NCBI GenBank assembly: GCA_001642005.1 | Contig: LWCA01000002.1 | Span: 62,001-126,000 of the forward strand | Source of the DNA: Intoshia linei | Lineage: Eukaryota; Orthonectida; Rhopaluridae | Length of the DNA: 64,000 nucleotides | Direction: 5' to 3' | Shown here: piece after piece, positions 10,942-21,889 of the stretch | How positions within the stretch are numbered: the first letter of the stretch is position 1 | Layout: each line of letters begins with the position of its first letter | Program-made: the position numbers and the translations under genes | Notes under the pieces: generated by a model | Told to the model about the DNA's origin: nothing | What the model saw: the letters and a program-made list of their open reading frames with translations, nothing else | The model's database searches: none

Positions 10942-13900
10942 TTATAAAATAGTGTATTTGAAAATACACATTATTCCAGCACTAAGCAAAACTGTGACAG
11001 GAAGAGTTAAAAACCATCCAAATAAAATTTTGGTAAACAGTTTCCATTTGATGCGTTTGTCTGCCGTGAATTTACTAATAGCAACAATAGATCCAACCTT
11101 ACCTAAATTAATTAACAACATAACAAAATAAAAAGTACAATGAGTTGAACTAATTGGCAATCCTATATTTGAAGCTACTAGAACAGTAATGGCGGATCCA
11201 ATTTCTATACAAAATCCACTTTCAGTAGTAATATTGGTAATTTTCTTTCCTACAGTTTCAATAACTCTAGCTCCAAAAATCCATAGACCTAAAGCTACGC
11301 CTATAGAGCCGTAAAATAAAATCCAAATTGGAGTTTGATGTTTTGCCTGGAGAGTATTTGTATTTGTACTTAACACTTCCCATATACTAGCTAACGGACT
11401 TATGGAATTACTAAAAAATAGTCAAGTAAAAAAAAATCAATTTAAACAATCATTACCTTATGTCATTAGCTCCATGAGCAAATGACGCAAAAATCGCAGT
11501 CATGATTTGCAATGCCAAAAATATCTTGTGTTGTATTTTATCATTTTGAATTTTTCGAAGGTTTGTCTAGGTTGAAATGTTAAGATACATCTCATCTGTA
11601 TCGAAAAAAATGACCACTGGTTGTATTCAGTCACATGTAAATAGGCCGTAACCCACTGAGTGAGGATTCGAGAAATTTATAATTTAAAATCAATTTTTTT
11701 AAATTTGAGAATTTTAAATAAAATTTTAAAAAACCTATTTTTGTGGTGCCCATTGTAACAAGTAAGGAGTTTTTACTTATATAATCCTTATAGTAATCCA
11801 TATAGTGACTATATTATAGTCCTTACTAAGGAGTCCTAGTAAGGACTAATGTCACAAAATCTAATGAAGATCGTATGACAAAGTTGAGTTAACATTGTTG
11901 GCATTATGCTGAATTTAATAAAATGTTATATACTTTTATTTCTGATTCTTTTTCTTGGACTAAGGCAATTCCCGGATCTTCAGTAATATTTGTAATTTCT
12001 AAAACAAATTATTATTTTCAATTATCATTTACGAGTGCTGTTATCAGGTGCCGATTCAAGGTTCATTTCTAAAGTTTAAATTTAAATTATGAAATAAAGA
12101 TTACAGAAACCTTGTTTGGGTTTATTTTTGGAAAGCGTTTATATAAACAGATGGTTAACTCAAACAGGATCGGAATTTAACACACAGCCGAACCCAAAAC
12201 ACCCATACACATCCTCTTGTGGGTCAACGTAATTTTTTTAAAATTTGGGACTCATTTTTCCAATTTGAGCCTTACAAAAATTATATTTCTGAATATTATA
12301 ATCATTTTGTATCAAATTATGACTTCAAGCCCAGAGTTTGGACTCCGGACAAGTGGATATGATTATATGACATTACGTATAAATTTTGAATATTTTATAG
12401 AGGCTTAATAATATTTTCAGGGCTTCGAGATAGGTAGGTTAGGCTCTGCATTAATAAAAATTTGAAAATACCTTTAATTTTCTTTTTGTAATATCTTACA
12501 AGCACCAGCCTTATTAGTATCGCTGTAATTATAGCTGCACCCGTAGCAATGACATATGGTAACCAATGTGTTAAATTATCAATATGCATCCCTATATAAA
12601 AATGTTATAATTAACAAAATAAAATTAATCAAGTCACTTTGTATAAACTTTATAATTATAAAGTTAATTAATATAATTATAAACTTGATTATAATCAAAT
12701 TAAAATAAATTACAATTTGGTGGACTGTAGAATATAGAAAAACTATTAATCCATAAAGGAAGTGCATATATAAACGGTAACGCTATCAGCAATATAGGTA
12801 TGCGATTAATCTACAAATGTAAATAATTAAAAGATATAATATTATATGCAACATGTAATATTTATCATTTTTTTATACAAGTCTTCATTACAACTGTTTA
12901 AATTTAAATAAAAAATTAATCGATATCATTTTATTATTCGAATTTTTTAATCTACCAGTAGAAATCAAACAATGTGCAATGTAGTTGCAAATTCTTAACT
13001 TTAAAAGTTTTGTTTAAGATAAAAATTAATTTCGTCATGTTACCGGTAGTTTGGTTCTTTGGGTCACTGATTTAAGCAATGAATATGAAAATTACCCTAG
13101 TTAAAATTCCATAATAAATTATGCCATAGAAAATGAGGGTCAAGAAGCCAGAAATGATTGGAGAAGTAATCCACGATATTGCTATATTAATAACGGCTGT
13201 CCAATTAATTCCATTAAAACCATTTATAGCCAACGAATAACCTAGCGTTGCTCCAACAATGCTGTGCGAACCTGAAACAGGTAAACCACATAATGTTGCT
13301 ATTATCATCCATGTAAAACCACCTAAACATTATATATTAATTAATAATATCATGTAATACAATCTAACCGAGTGGTTCCCAAACGGTGTGGTGCGCCGCG
13401 ACGATTTAGTGCAGTGATCGATAAAGGTGTATTTTCGTGTTAAAAATACAGACTTGACGTATTTTTAAAATACTTTAAAAAAATAATTACAAACAGTCAA
13501 AATAAACTTAATAAATTAACATTTTGTGTCAAAGTTCGTTCCACACTAGGGCTATCCCAATTTGGACTTTTTTTCAAATTTAAAAAAAACATGTATAATA
13601 AGATATGTAAATAGACAATAATCTCCATTTCATTTGCTGCAGAATGATATAAATATTTTTTTGTTTTCCTCACAAAAAACCCCTGCGTCTATACCTTTTT
13701 CTGTTTTCCTAACATTTTTCATAGTAAAAAAATATGGCAACATTTTTTCATCGTAGTTTCCATGCATTTGGTATAATTTTGAGATATAACATAGATCATG
13801 TGACACTAATCATATTAATTCAAAAAATTAAAAAAAAATCGCATATTTTAGACACAATTTACAGACAAACTGTTTATCATTTTCAAAAAAATCATATAAT

Positions 13901-16900
13901 TTCAAAGAAAAACGTGAATTTATATGAACTGGGTTAAAATGTTTTAAATGCTTTTACTCAAATATTTTTGAAGTACTATTGTAGAAAAATAATTTTTTTA
14001 AACACACACAATATAAATATGAAATTTGGCCAACCAACGGAGTGTTTATCTTCCTCCTATTCAGTAAACGTTATCAATCCTGACGAATGGTTTAAACCAG
14101 TGGTTCCTAAAGTGGTCCACATGGACCACTGGTGCTCTACAGGAAATTAAATGTGGTCCAAAAGAAAAATTTGAAATGAAATAAAATGAAAATAACCTTT
14201 TTTTAACAATAATAATAAATTAGAATCATTTAATCAAAATGAAGTGAAAATTTACTGAATAACGTGAATAATTTTCACATGCGTTAAATTTTAATCTATG
14301 TAACGATTTAACTTAGTTCCATTGTAGTATCCAGAATTGAACCTAGCAAGCCCGTCGCCACTTCAAAAATGAAAAATAGCCATTTAAAAAATTTGTAAAC
14401 GAATTATAATGTCATATAACCCTATCCACCTTTCGCTCATTAAGACTCTTGGGTTGACATTTTTAATTTAACACTCAAATTAGTTGATATACATGATTTT
14501 TTTAATGCTCAATTTAGTAAATTAAAGCCTCCATTTTAAAAAAAATTCGTCGAGATCCCTCGGTGAAAGGATATCGCATACTGCACTGGTAGTTCGCCAT
14601 AAGCATTTTTGAAATTAAGAATTTTTTTAATTACGCCATTGAAGCTACCTTGTCAAAATTAATGTAAAATTTTCGATTTAAGAAGAAATATATAATAAAA
14701 AAATCAAAATATTATCTGTGACGTTTTCAGGATTAAGGGGATTTTTTTGTGTGACAAGTGCTGGTTTAACCACTGGTTTAAACAATTCGAAAACTTAAAA
14801 AATAAATTATACGGACTCAAATAAGGATAAAGTTAAAGCAATCATATGACATGTATTGGTGAAAAAGCTAGAGCAAAATTAGGATGCAAGACTAAACTAA
14901 ATAAGCAGAATATTATGCATGAATTGCGCTAATAGATCCAAATGAACCCATTAGATTCGCCTAAAGAATGGTATCAATTAAAAAAATTACCAAGTGCCAC
15001 CTTGGATGAGTTTTTTTAAAATATGTATGCAATTTATGCAAAATGCGATTTTAATAAAAAAGACAACCTGATGCGCGATAAAATTGTTTTTGGATGCAAC
15101 GATGTAAAACTAGAAAGTCGCCTCATAATTAAAAAAAATTTAACCGTGGAAATAGCGAAAGAAATATGTCAAAATCACGAATTAACGCAAAAATTGAAAT
15201 GTTCAAATATTTTCAATGTTGATAAAATTGTAGCATATAAATGCGGATCTTGCGGTAAAGTTGAAAATTCGAGTTATCACAATTTCCCTGCAAAATCAGT
15301 TGAATGCTTTAATTGCAAGAAACGGGGTCATTTGGCTCGATGGTGTCGCAGTAGAAAACAGAAATTTATCAAAGGTACATTTTTGAATAATAAAAATATA
15401 GTTAGGATATATTTATCTTGAATTGGGAAATCAAAAATTAAGATTCCAGGTTGATACGGGCAGTGACATTTTCCTAGCACAGTAATTTTTTGAATATATC
15501 TTAGTTATCATTAGAGCGATTATTTTTTAAATAGGGCAAATTTTGATATGTTCATACGCATCAAATTACAATCACAATGATAGTAATTTTACGTGTATTT
15601 ATTGGCTAATTAAAATATATTTTCAAACATTAATTTTGTTTTATACAATTTTTGTTGTGTTTTGTACTTTTATTTTATACATGATTGTAGTAAATAAACT
15701 TATTATTAATTTTTATATCACTCACTAAAAGCAGTTTTTATTTATTCTTAACTTATTTCTATTCACAATATAGGTAATTTAGCAATACTTTTATGATTAA
15801 TGTTTTTTTAAGCATGCCAAAATATACAAAATCTAAATATGAAAAAATTTACAATATTACAAAACTTTATCCTAGTGAATTTACTAAGAATGACGACAAT
15901 TTAATTTTGTATGAAATGTTGCAATGTTACTTTTACAAAATTAATTTAATTACATCGCAAATTAGCAAAACACAAGAGTTTTACGCATATTGTCAGTATT
16001 GGAAGTTCAATTAGAACATCGAATGACTTTGCAACAGAAATGGCGGAAGCAATTCTATCTGCGGACATACTGCTAAAAAGTTAAATAACGTCAAGTTAAC
16101 AACAATATTTAATTAAAAGGGAATAATTTTGCCATCTGAAAGCAATTGCAGAAATAAAATTGATGATTTGTATTTGAATGAAATGGAGAGAATAAAAAAT
16201 TATTGTATTAATAAATTAATCTATCATTATGGACGAAACTGATTTAAATCCATATAAGTACATTAATACTATGGTCGGAACATTAGAAACATCTCAGAAT
16301 GTAATATTATATGATTGTAAAAATATTACAAGTAATATAAACGGACAAATGGTCATTCATACTCTTCATGATACAATTAAAAATAATTAAACAAAACAAA
16401 AAAATTTTTTAAAAGATAATTTTAAAAAATATTTGATTTTGTACTACAACAAATAATACACTTTTTATACATCTTTATTAAGACTTAAATTAGGGATCGG
16501 AAACCTTTTGCATCTAGTGGACCACTTTTCTATTCTTTACAGGTGTATTAGAAATAGTGGATTTGACTAACGAGTACTAAATTTAAAAAAAGTTATGAAA
16601 CTCTAAATTAGATATTTACAGACATAAGACACACTGCTTGTTCTACAACAACTATCTAATAATGGCAATACAATTATGTTTTAAAATTTATATAACGGTG
16701 CTACTGCCAACAAGGCCCCAGAAATATTATTATGGCAAATAAGAGATTTCATCACTGTTTAGAAAAAAATTTAACGAAAAAAACAAAAGTTAATAATTAG
16801 TTTTTTTCCAAAAGTTAATAAAGTTAAAGAAATTTGATTTGTAAGTTAAATTTTTTTATTATAGGTTAAAAAAAATCGCCATAGTTATCATATTTAAAGC

Positions 16901-18690
16901 AATAGTACCTGCAACCATGGCAACTATTAGCGGCAGGATAAAGGTTAAAGTGACCAGAAAAAATATGTACTATCAATTTTAATTTATTTGGTGTTAATTA
17001 TAAAGCTAAAACTACTTATCTATGATAACAATTAAAAAATTTTTGGCTTAAAGTTTATTCCAAATAAACTAAAAGTGATAGTACGTATTTTTCTGGCCAC
17101 TTTAAATTATTGGTATATAAATTTATTAACACAAGGGATTATAAAAATTTTCAATAAACTAACTGAGAAATCATAAAATAAAAACTTTAAACATCAAGAA
17201 GCGGGGGTTTTTTGATAAATATTAATGCCATTCTGCAACAAATTAAGCGAGTCTCATCGTATATATGTGTCATTTTTATATAAGGGAAATGGAATAGCTC
17301 TATTGCACACATCACAAAACCTGACACATCAAATATTGACCTTGAACAAAGTAGATATACTATTGTATAATCTTAACCTTTAACATATTCATTGATTTTC
17401 AACTACACTTTAGAATTAATTAAGTAGTCATTGTCAATTTATATTAACTCACATTAATTTTGCATTTTTTTGTCTTTGATATTAAAATACATGTAGAATC
17501 TACATTGTAGATACATTCCTATTTCTCATCTTATCAAATATATCATATTATTATAGTAAATAGTAATTACTGTATTGTATGTAAATAGTTAATGGGACAA
17601 TATGGGTGGACATAATTACTTATATAAAATTGAATGTTTGTGTTACCGTTTATTTAAAAAATTAAGTTTTTGAATTGAAAATTTTATTTTTCTGGAATTC
17701 ATGTTATTTATGATTACTGTTTAAGATTATACTCATTTTCTATAATCAAGTAAAAATTTTGGCTTCGGTAAAGCTAGCTGGTGTTTGTACCAAGTACATA
17801 ACAGTCAAGTTAGTTATAGTATAATTTTACCATATGAGATCGAAATATAATCTTGACAGATTGATATTATAATACCGGTTACAGGCTAGACCAAAATGAC
17901 GAACCCTGGTAAATATAAACTTGGTTGAAGTTGTTAAATTTCAACGATATAAATTAATAAATGGAATCGATCGTATTAATATATGTATATTGAATACTAT
18001 TATAATGATGTAGACATAATTATAATCAATAAATAGGATTAATTTAAAACGAAAATGCTGGCTCAGATTTAAAATAAATACATAAAATGAACTTATAATT
18101 CATGAAAAAATGATTACTAATTAGGGCAGCAATGTTTCCATATACGTACTCGTCGAGCTTTCCATCAAATATAGAAATATTAAATATACTTTTGCGTATC
18201 ATTGAAGCTACTTTATAACCTAAATAATAAATAAATTGTGTAATATACTGTAGATATATATTAGAAAGGTAATAATTTGACTCAATTAAACTAAATTTGC
18301 TTTAAATAATCTAAGTAAAGTACATTGATATTAAATATAATATTGATGTTAAAAATTAGATGAAAATATCAAACAGAAAAATCTAATTGTATTTGATTTT
18401 TCATAAATAATAATAAGATTACCCAAAGTAGTAGCACCTATTGTTTCAAAAATTGAGGCAAGTACCAACGCTTGTCGCAGAGTGAGAGCTCCGGAACCAA
18501 CCGACGTACCGAACGAATTGGCTACATCATTAGCTCCCATACTCATGGACAATACAAACGCGAGACAGAGAGACGCGACAAGCAAGATGATTGATTGCGT
18601 GCTAAATCCATTATATAATACAGCTGAGGTTGTGATAACAAATGAGAGGGTCGTAGGGTTTACTGATGAAGAAAGCAATTTTAATTTCAT
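10942..18690 (-). CDS. SLC20/PiT-type sodium-phosphate cotransporter
   Basis: Nine exons close in frame to 473 aa: 18690-18423, 18219-18118, 13322-13096, 12810-12714, 12591-12472, 11998-11934, 11566-11457, 11410-11139 and 11102-10942. The two inverted PiT signatures are present: [16 protein letters not shown] at about residues 52-67 and HGANDISNS at about 324-332. [14 protein letters not shown] and [14 protein letters not shown] complete the pattern. Members of this family import inorganic phosphate with sodium across the plasma membrane. The cytoplasmic loop is short compared with vertebrate PiT1/2. A TTG-initiated extension to 18714 is possible on paper, but the first ATG is at 18690; an untranslated or short upstream exon cannot be excluded. 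Intron 3 (4.8 kb) holds transposon debris, and the last intron is 36 nt. Confidence 0.92.
14098..14775. mobile_element. hAT-type MITE with perfect 8-bp target duplication
   Basis: Ends are CAGTGGTTCCTAAAG on the left and, on the right, the complement of CAGTGGTTAAACC. The direct repeat GTTTAAAC occurs immediately outside both ends (14090-14097 and 14776-14783). The 678-bp interior is non-coding. A related copy lies at 53260-53687. It is inserted in intron 3 of the SLC20 gene. Confidence 0.92.
14935..15490 (+). pseudogene. Gypsy-like gag-protease fragment of an LTR retrotransposon
   Basis: The frame contains a CCHC zinc knuckle ([14 protein letters not shown]) typical of retroelement nucleocapsids. 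A preceding region, [18 protein letters not shown], then a stop, looks like degraded gag. Just past the stop, a second frame reads [12 protein letters not shown], the retropepsin active-site motif. No reverse transcriptase or long terminal repeats were seen. It lies in the SLC20 intron. Confidence 0.7.
15793..16390 (+). pseudogene. Degenerate hAT-derived (CGGBP1/ZBED-like) gene
   Basis: The first frame, [21 protein letters not shown], resembles the N-terminus of CGGBP-like hAT derivatives. After stops and frame changes, 16225-16390 reads [20 protein letters not shown], comparable to the MDETTD...VNxxxGTL block of the same proteins. It is broken by several stops. Confidence 0.5.
16390..18117. 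other. Intron 3 of the SLC20 gene, distal part
   Basis: AT-rich sequence without exons. A left terminus like that of the CAGGGGTCGGCAACC MITE family is visible near 16493 (GGGATCGGAAACCTTTTGCA). No matching right end was identified. Confidence 0.45.
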
Positions 18691-20580
18691 AATTCCAAAT
18701 TGACTAAATTGCAAATAGGTAAATGCAAAATCGGTTGCAGTAGTAGTTGAATATACAAGTTAAATTGAATAAGAAATGTTGTTTAACTAAATAGAAAATA
18801 ACACAATTTGCTGTTTGTTTGTTTACTTTGTGTAAAATTATACTATAAATTTGATTTCACAATTTGTAGGTTTTAAATTTGCTCATAATTAGCTTAACAC
18901 ATCAGAGATTTTTATTTTGTAATTTCACGTATCAAATATCACTATGTGCAAGTAATGATGGTTCAGAGTACAAAATCCAATGAGAATCTTGTTCCATTTG
19001 ATATTGTCATTAAAACTTGTTGAAACCTATAGATTTTGTCAGCGATGAATATTTTTTAATTTTTATAAAATTAAATTGTACATTTTAAAGGAAAGTCTTT
19101 ACTATTTATTTTATTCAACTATTGTGTCTATTTTTGAACATTATAAATGCGTAGGTGGAATTGGATTTATGAATCTAGACTAAAGATTATTTTGAACTAC
19201 GTGGTATTAGTTGATAGACAAAAAGTGGCTAAAATGATTAATGAATAAAATATTAATTGTTATATTGTCAAGTATTCAACAAAATATTGATCCAAGAAGT
19301 TGACTAGAATGTAGAATTTATATTTTTTATCATATTTCAGTTTTTTACTTTAAGTTAAGTTTAGTGTCTAGTGGCAACGTGTTTTTTAATGATTTTATTC
19401 TACATATTTATAAGGTTAAATGTTCTTTTTTGAGTATTCAACTTTTGGTAATCAAGCCAATATTACAATATTTAGTAAATAAAAAACTAAAAATACTCAA
19501 CAATAAATATTACGACAACTACAAACGAGCCTGCTAATTCTGTCGTTTCTATCAGGTAAGACAGTATCTCCCAACCTTTTTTGTGATACACCACTTTCAA
19601 TCTTAAAAAATACCAAGCCGCACTTCAAAAAATGCTGTTAGGTCATTTTTTTGCTGATAAAAAATGTACTCGTCAAAACTATTTACTTTAACCCTTACGA
19701 GACCATGCTGATTATCAAAATTGAAAGCAAAAAATTTCACTTTTGAAATGTTAAAAAACACGAAAATTTTAAGCTTAAAATTAATAAATTTCACATGTCA
19801 TTGATTTGTAAAGTGAACAACTTAAATTTTGCTAAATATTTGTCTAAAAATTAATATTAAAATATTAATTTATGACACGTAATTACAATGACGTCGCGTG
19901 ATTGTATATTAAAATATAATCTATTTTATTGCTGGCACCAACATTGATAATAAAATTAATTTTTACCCATATTACATGTTATTGTATGAGCAACAATTTG
20001 TTCATAATTTATATTGGTACCGTCTTATTTTGGTTTGTCTACAAAGCAATCTAAATTTATGAGTGTAGTTTTTGGTATCTATACATGCAATTATCTCGTA
20101 AGGGTTAATACAGTAAATATTTTTTACTAAAAGTGAGTAAGTCCTCAGTGAAGACCTATTTGCAGTTTATTCGTAAATATTTAACTTTTTTTAAATTTAC
20201 AATTATTTTATTATTCTTTAAAAAAAATTTGTGAGCGTAGCTTGGTGGACACTGCTTCTCAAAGTAATAAACGTCGTGGACATCAAAATTTAAAAATCAT
20301 TTATTATGGATCACTAAAATATTTATATGTAAATATTGTTTTCATCATTTTATCTACTTTAATTATAAAATTTAATGTAAATATTAATCATATTTTTAAT
20401 TAGGAAATTTTTTTCTTACTTTCTAAAATATTTTTGGCAATCAATATTGAATCAAAAAAATGTTGGAAAATGAGGATTTTACCGTACAGGGTTGGTATAA
20501 TTGTATTTTTTCTTGTCAGATTTGGAAAAAACGGATTTTTCCATTAAGTAATGCTACCATATTATATATGTAGTAGTACT
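18691..20580. other. Intergenic, no gene seen
   Basis: AT-rich spacer upstream of the SLC20 gene, presumably holding its promoter. A hAT-like end (CAGTATCTCCCAACCTTTTT) starts near 19562 and a further one near 20255 (CTGCTTCTCAAAG). The latter could pair with CAGTACTTCTCAAAG read on the minus strand near 21667, but no target duplication is seen. Confidence 0.4.
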
Positions 20581-20589
20581 AGGTTAATT

Positions 20590-20750
20590 GCTATGTACTA
20601 CGTACAAACATCACCTAGCTCTGCCGAGGGCACATTTATATTATTCCAAAAAAATAAATTCACATTGAAAATCTAACTTAAAAATCCATACTATTCACTA
20701 TTATCAATCCTTTAAAGAAGTGATTGGCCAACTTGTTTCAGGTGAAATCG
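20590..20750 (+). repeat. Repeat containing CTCTGCCGAGGGCA, inverted copy at 42465-42625
   Basis: The block from CACCTAGCTCTGCCGAGGG to the CCTTTAAAG region is matched in reverse orientation at 42465-42625. It is non-coding. The repeat pair is 22 kb apart. Confidence 0.75.
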
Positions 20751-20822
20751 TCATATAACATTAATTTTTACTTTAACGTGAATTATTACACCTTAATTTT
20801 GTTTTAATATTTGCGTAAATTC

Positions 20823-21290
20823 CAAGGGAATGAATTATATCGATTTTCACCTATATTTCTTTATTGTATCTTTCATATTTTTGAAATTGTAAGATCAATA
20901 TTTACATTTTCAATTTTTGTTTTAATCGCAATATTTGAAAAATATTGGTTGAATATATATTAAAAACTATTTTTCATCGGGAATTCGAAGATTTCTCGGG
21001 TTGAACTTTTGTATTTATATCAACTGGAATAAGCTCTGTCAATCAGACAATTGTTATTAGATCTTTTAGTCGGTTATTATTACTAGAGTCTAATTTTTTT
21101 ATTTACCTTTTCGGACCGTTAATTATTTCTCATTTTTTGTTTTAATAAAATATAAGAATACTAAAATGCTTTTTTCACCGTGAAGTCGTCACTTATTCGG
21201 ATCGAAATTTTTTGTGTGTGTTAACAGGATACAACTGTACCACCTGTAAATTTGTTGTAATTCTAGGGCTGTTTTCATTAAAAAAAGAAG
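20823..21290 (+). repeat. Dispersed repeat, copy 2 (copy 1 at 10100-10520)
   Basis: Same family and orientation as 10100-10520, with shared tracts spread over the whole length. A short extra segment (about 21040-21105) is not present in copy 1. Confidence 0.8.
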
Positions 21291-21779
21291 GGTAATTTGA
21301 GGTTTTGGCTCTTAAGATATAATTTTTTTAAATTTAAATTTATGGTAACGTCTATGATTTTAAAATCCGTATCCGTATGATATTTTTCAAATACATTAGA
21401 AACTATTTGGCCCATATCTATCTTCAACGAACGAATTCATAAAAAAAAAAATTTCATGTATGTCTATCTGACCTGGCTATATTTTCTACTAGTCACATTC
21501 AGGAATGTTGAAAAAAAGTTCCGATTTGTCGTCTAGTGTAATATCGTAACACTACCTTAAGGGTTGGTAAATTTCGATTTTTTCATTTGTATATAGTAGT
21601 TTTCCCCATAATAATATTAATTTAATACCTGAAATATATTATGGAGCCCTTTGAGAAGTACTGCTTTAGAGTCTATATAATGATAGAAGTGAAATCTGAG
21701 AAACTGATGCAAAACAATAAAAATATATATATAATTTATTTCTATATAAGATCAAAGATCTAATAAATACAATGAAATT

Positions 21780-21828
21780 TTTTGTTCTAATGGAGAAATG
21801 AAAACTTTGTAACACCATCATCATGTAA
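21780..21828 (-). promoter_or_regulatory. Candidate SECIS element of TGR
   Basis: On the minus strand, ATGA (21824-21821) is followed after 12 nt by AAA, and a GA lies at about 21787-21786. TGATGG after the ATGA can pair with CCATTA before the GA. This is the ATGA / AA / GA layout of eukaryotic SECIS elements, about 70 nt after the UGA. The upper stem is weak, so a folding search is needed. Placed by hand. Confidence 0.4.
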
Positions 21829-21856
21829 AAAAAAAGATTGCATTAAAATTGATATA

Positions 21857-21889
21857 AAGCCAATTTAGCATTAAATACTAAATTGGCTT
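21857..21889 (-). promoter_or_regulatory. Perfect 12-bp hairpin just after the selenocysteine UGA
   Basis: AAGCCAATTTAG (21857-21868) and CTAAATTGGCTT (21878-21889) pair perfectly around a 9-nt loop. On the TGR mRNA the stem starts 4 nt after the UGA and overlaps the TAA stop. A stem-loop at this spot is the position of a selenocysteine redefinition element in some selenoprotein mRNAs. That role is inference. Confidence 0.7.

Noticed and set aside
18691-18714. Extension of the SLC20 first exon to 18714
   Set aside because: The extra codons begin with TTG rather than ATG and follow a possible splice acceptor. The first ATG at 18690 is preferred.
20255-21667. A single large hAT element covering both repeats near 20.6 and 20.9 kb
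   Set aside because: The two end-like motifs are only loosely similar, and no target duplication was found.
21679-21708. SECIS-like ATGA ... AAA ... TGAT pattern on the plus strand
   Set aside because: It is on the strand opposite to TGR and cannot serve its mRNA.
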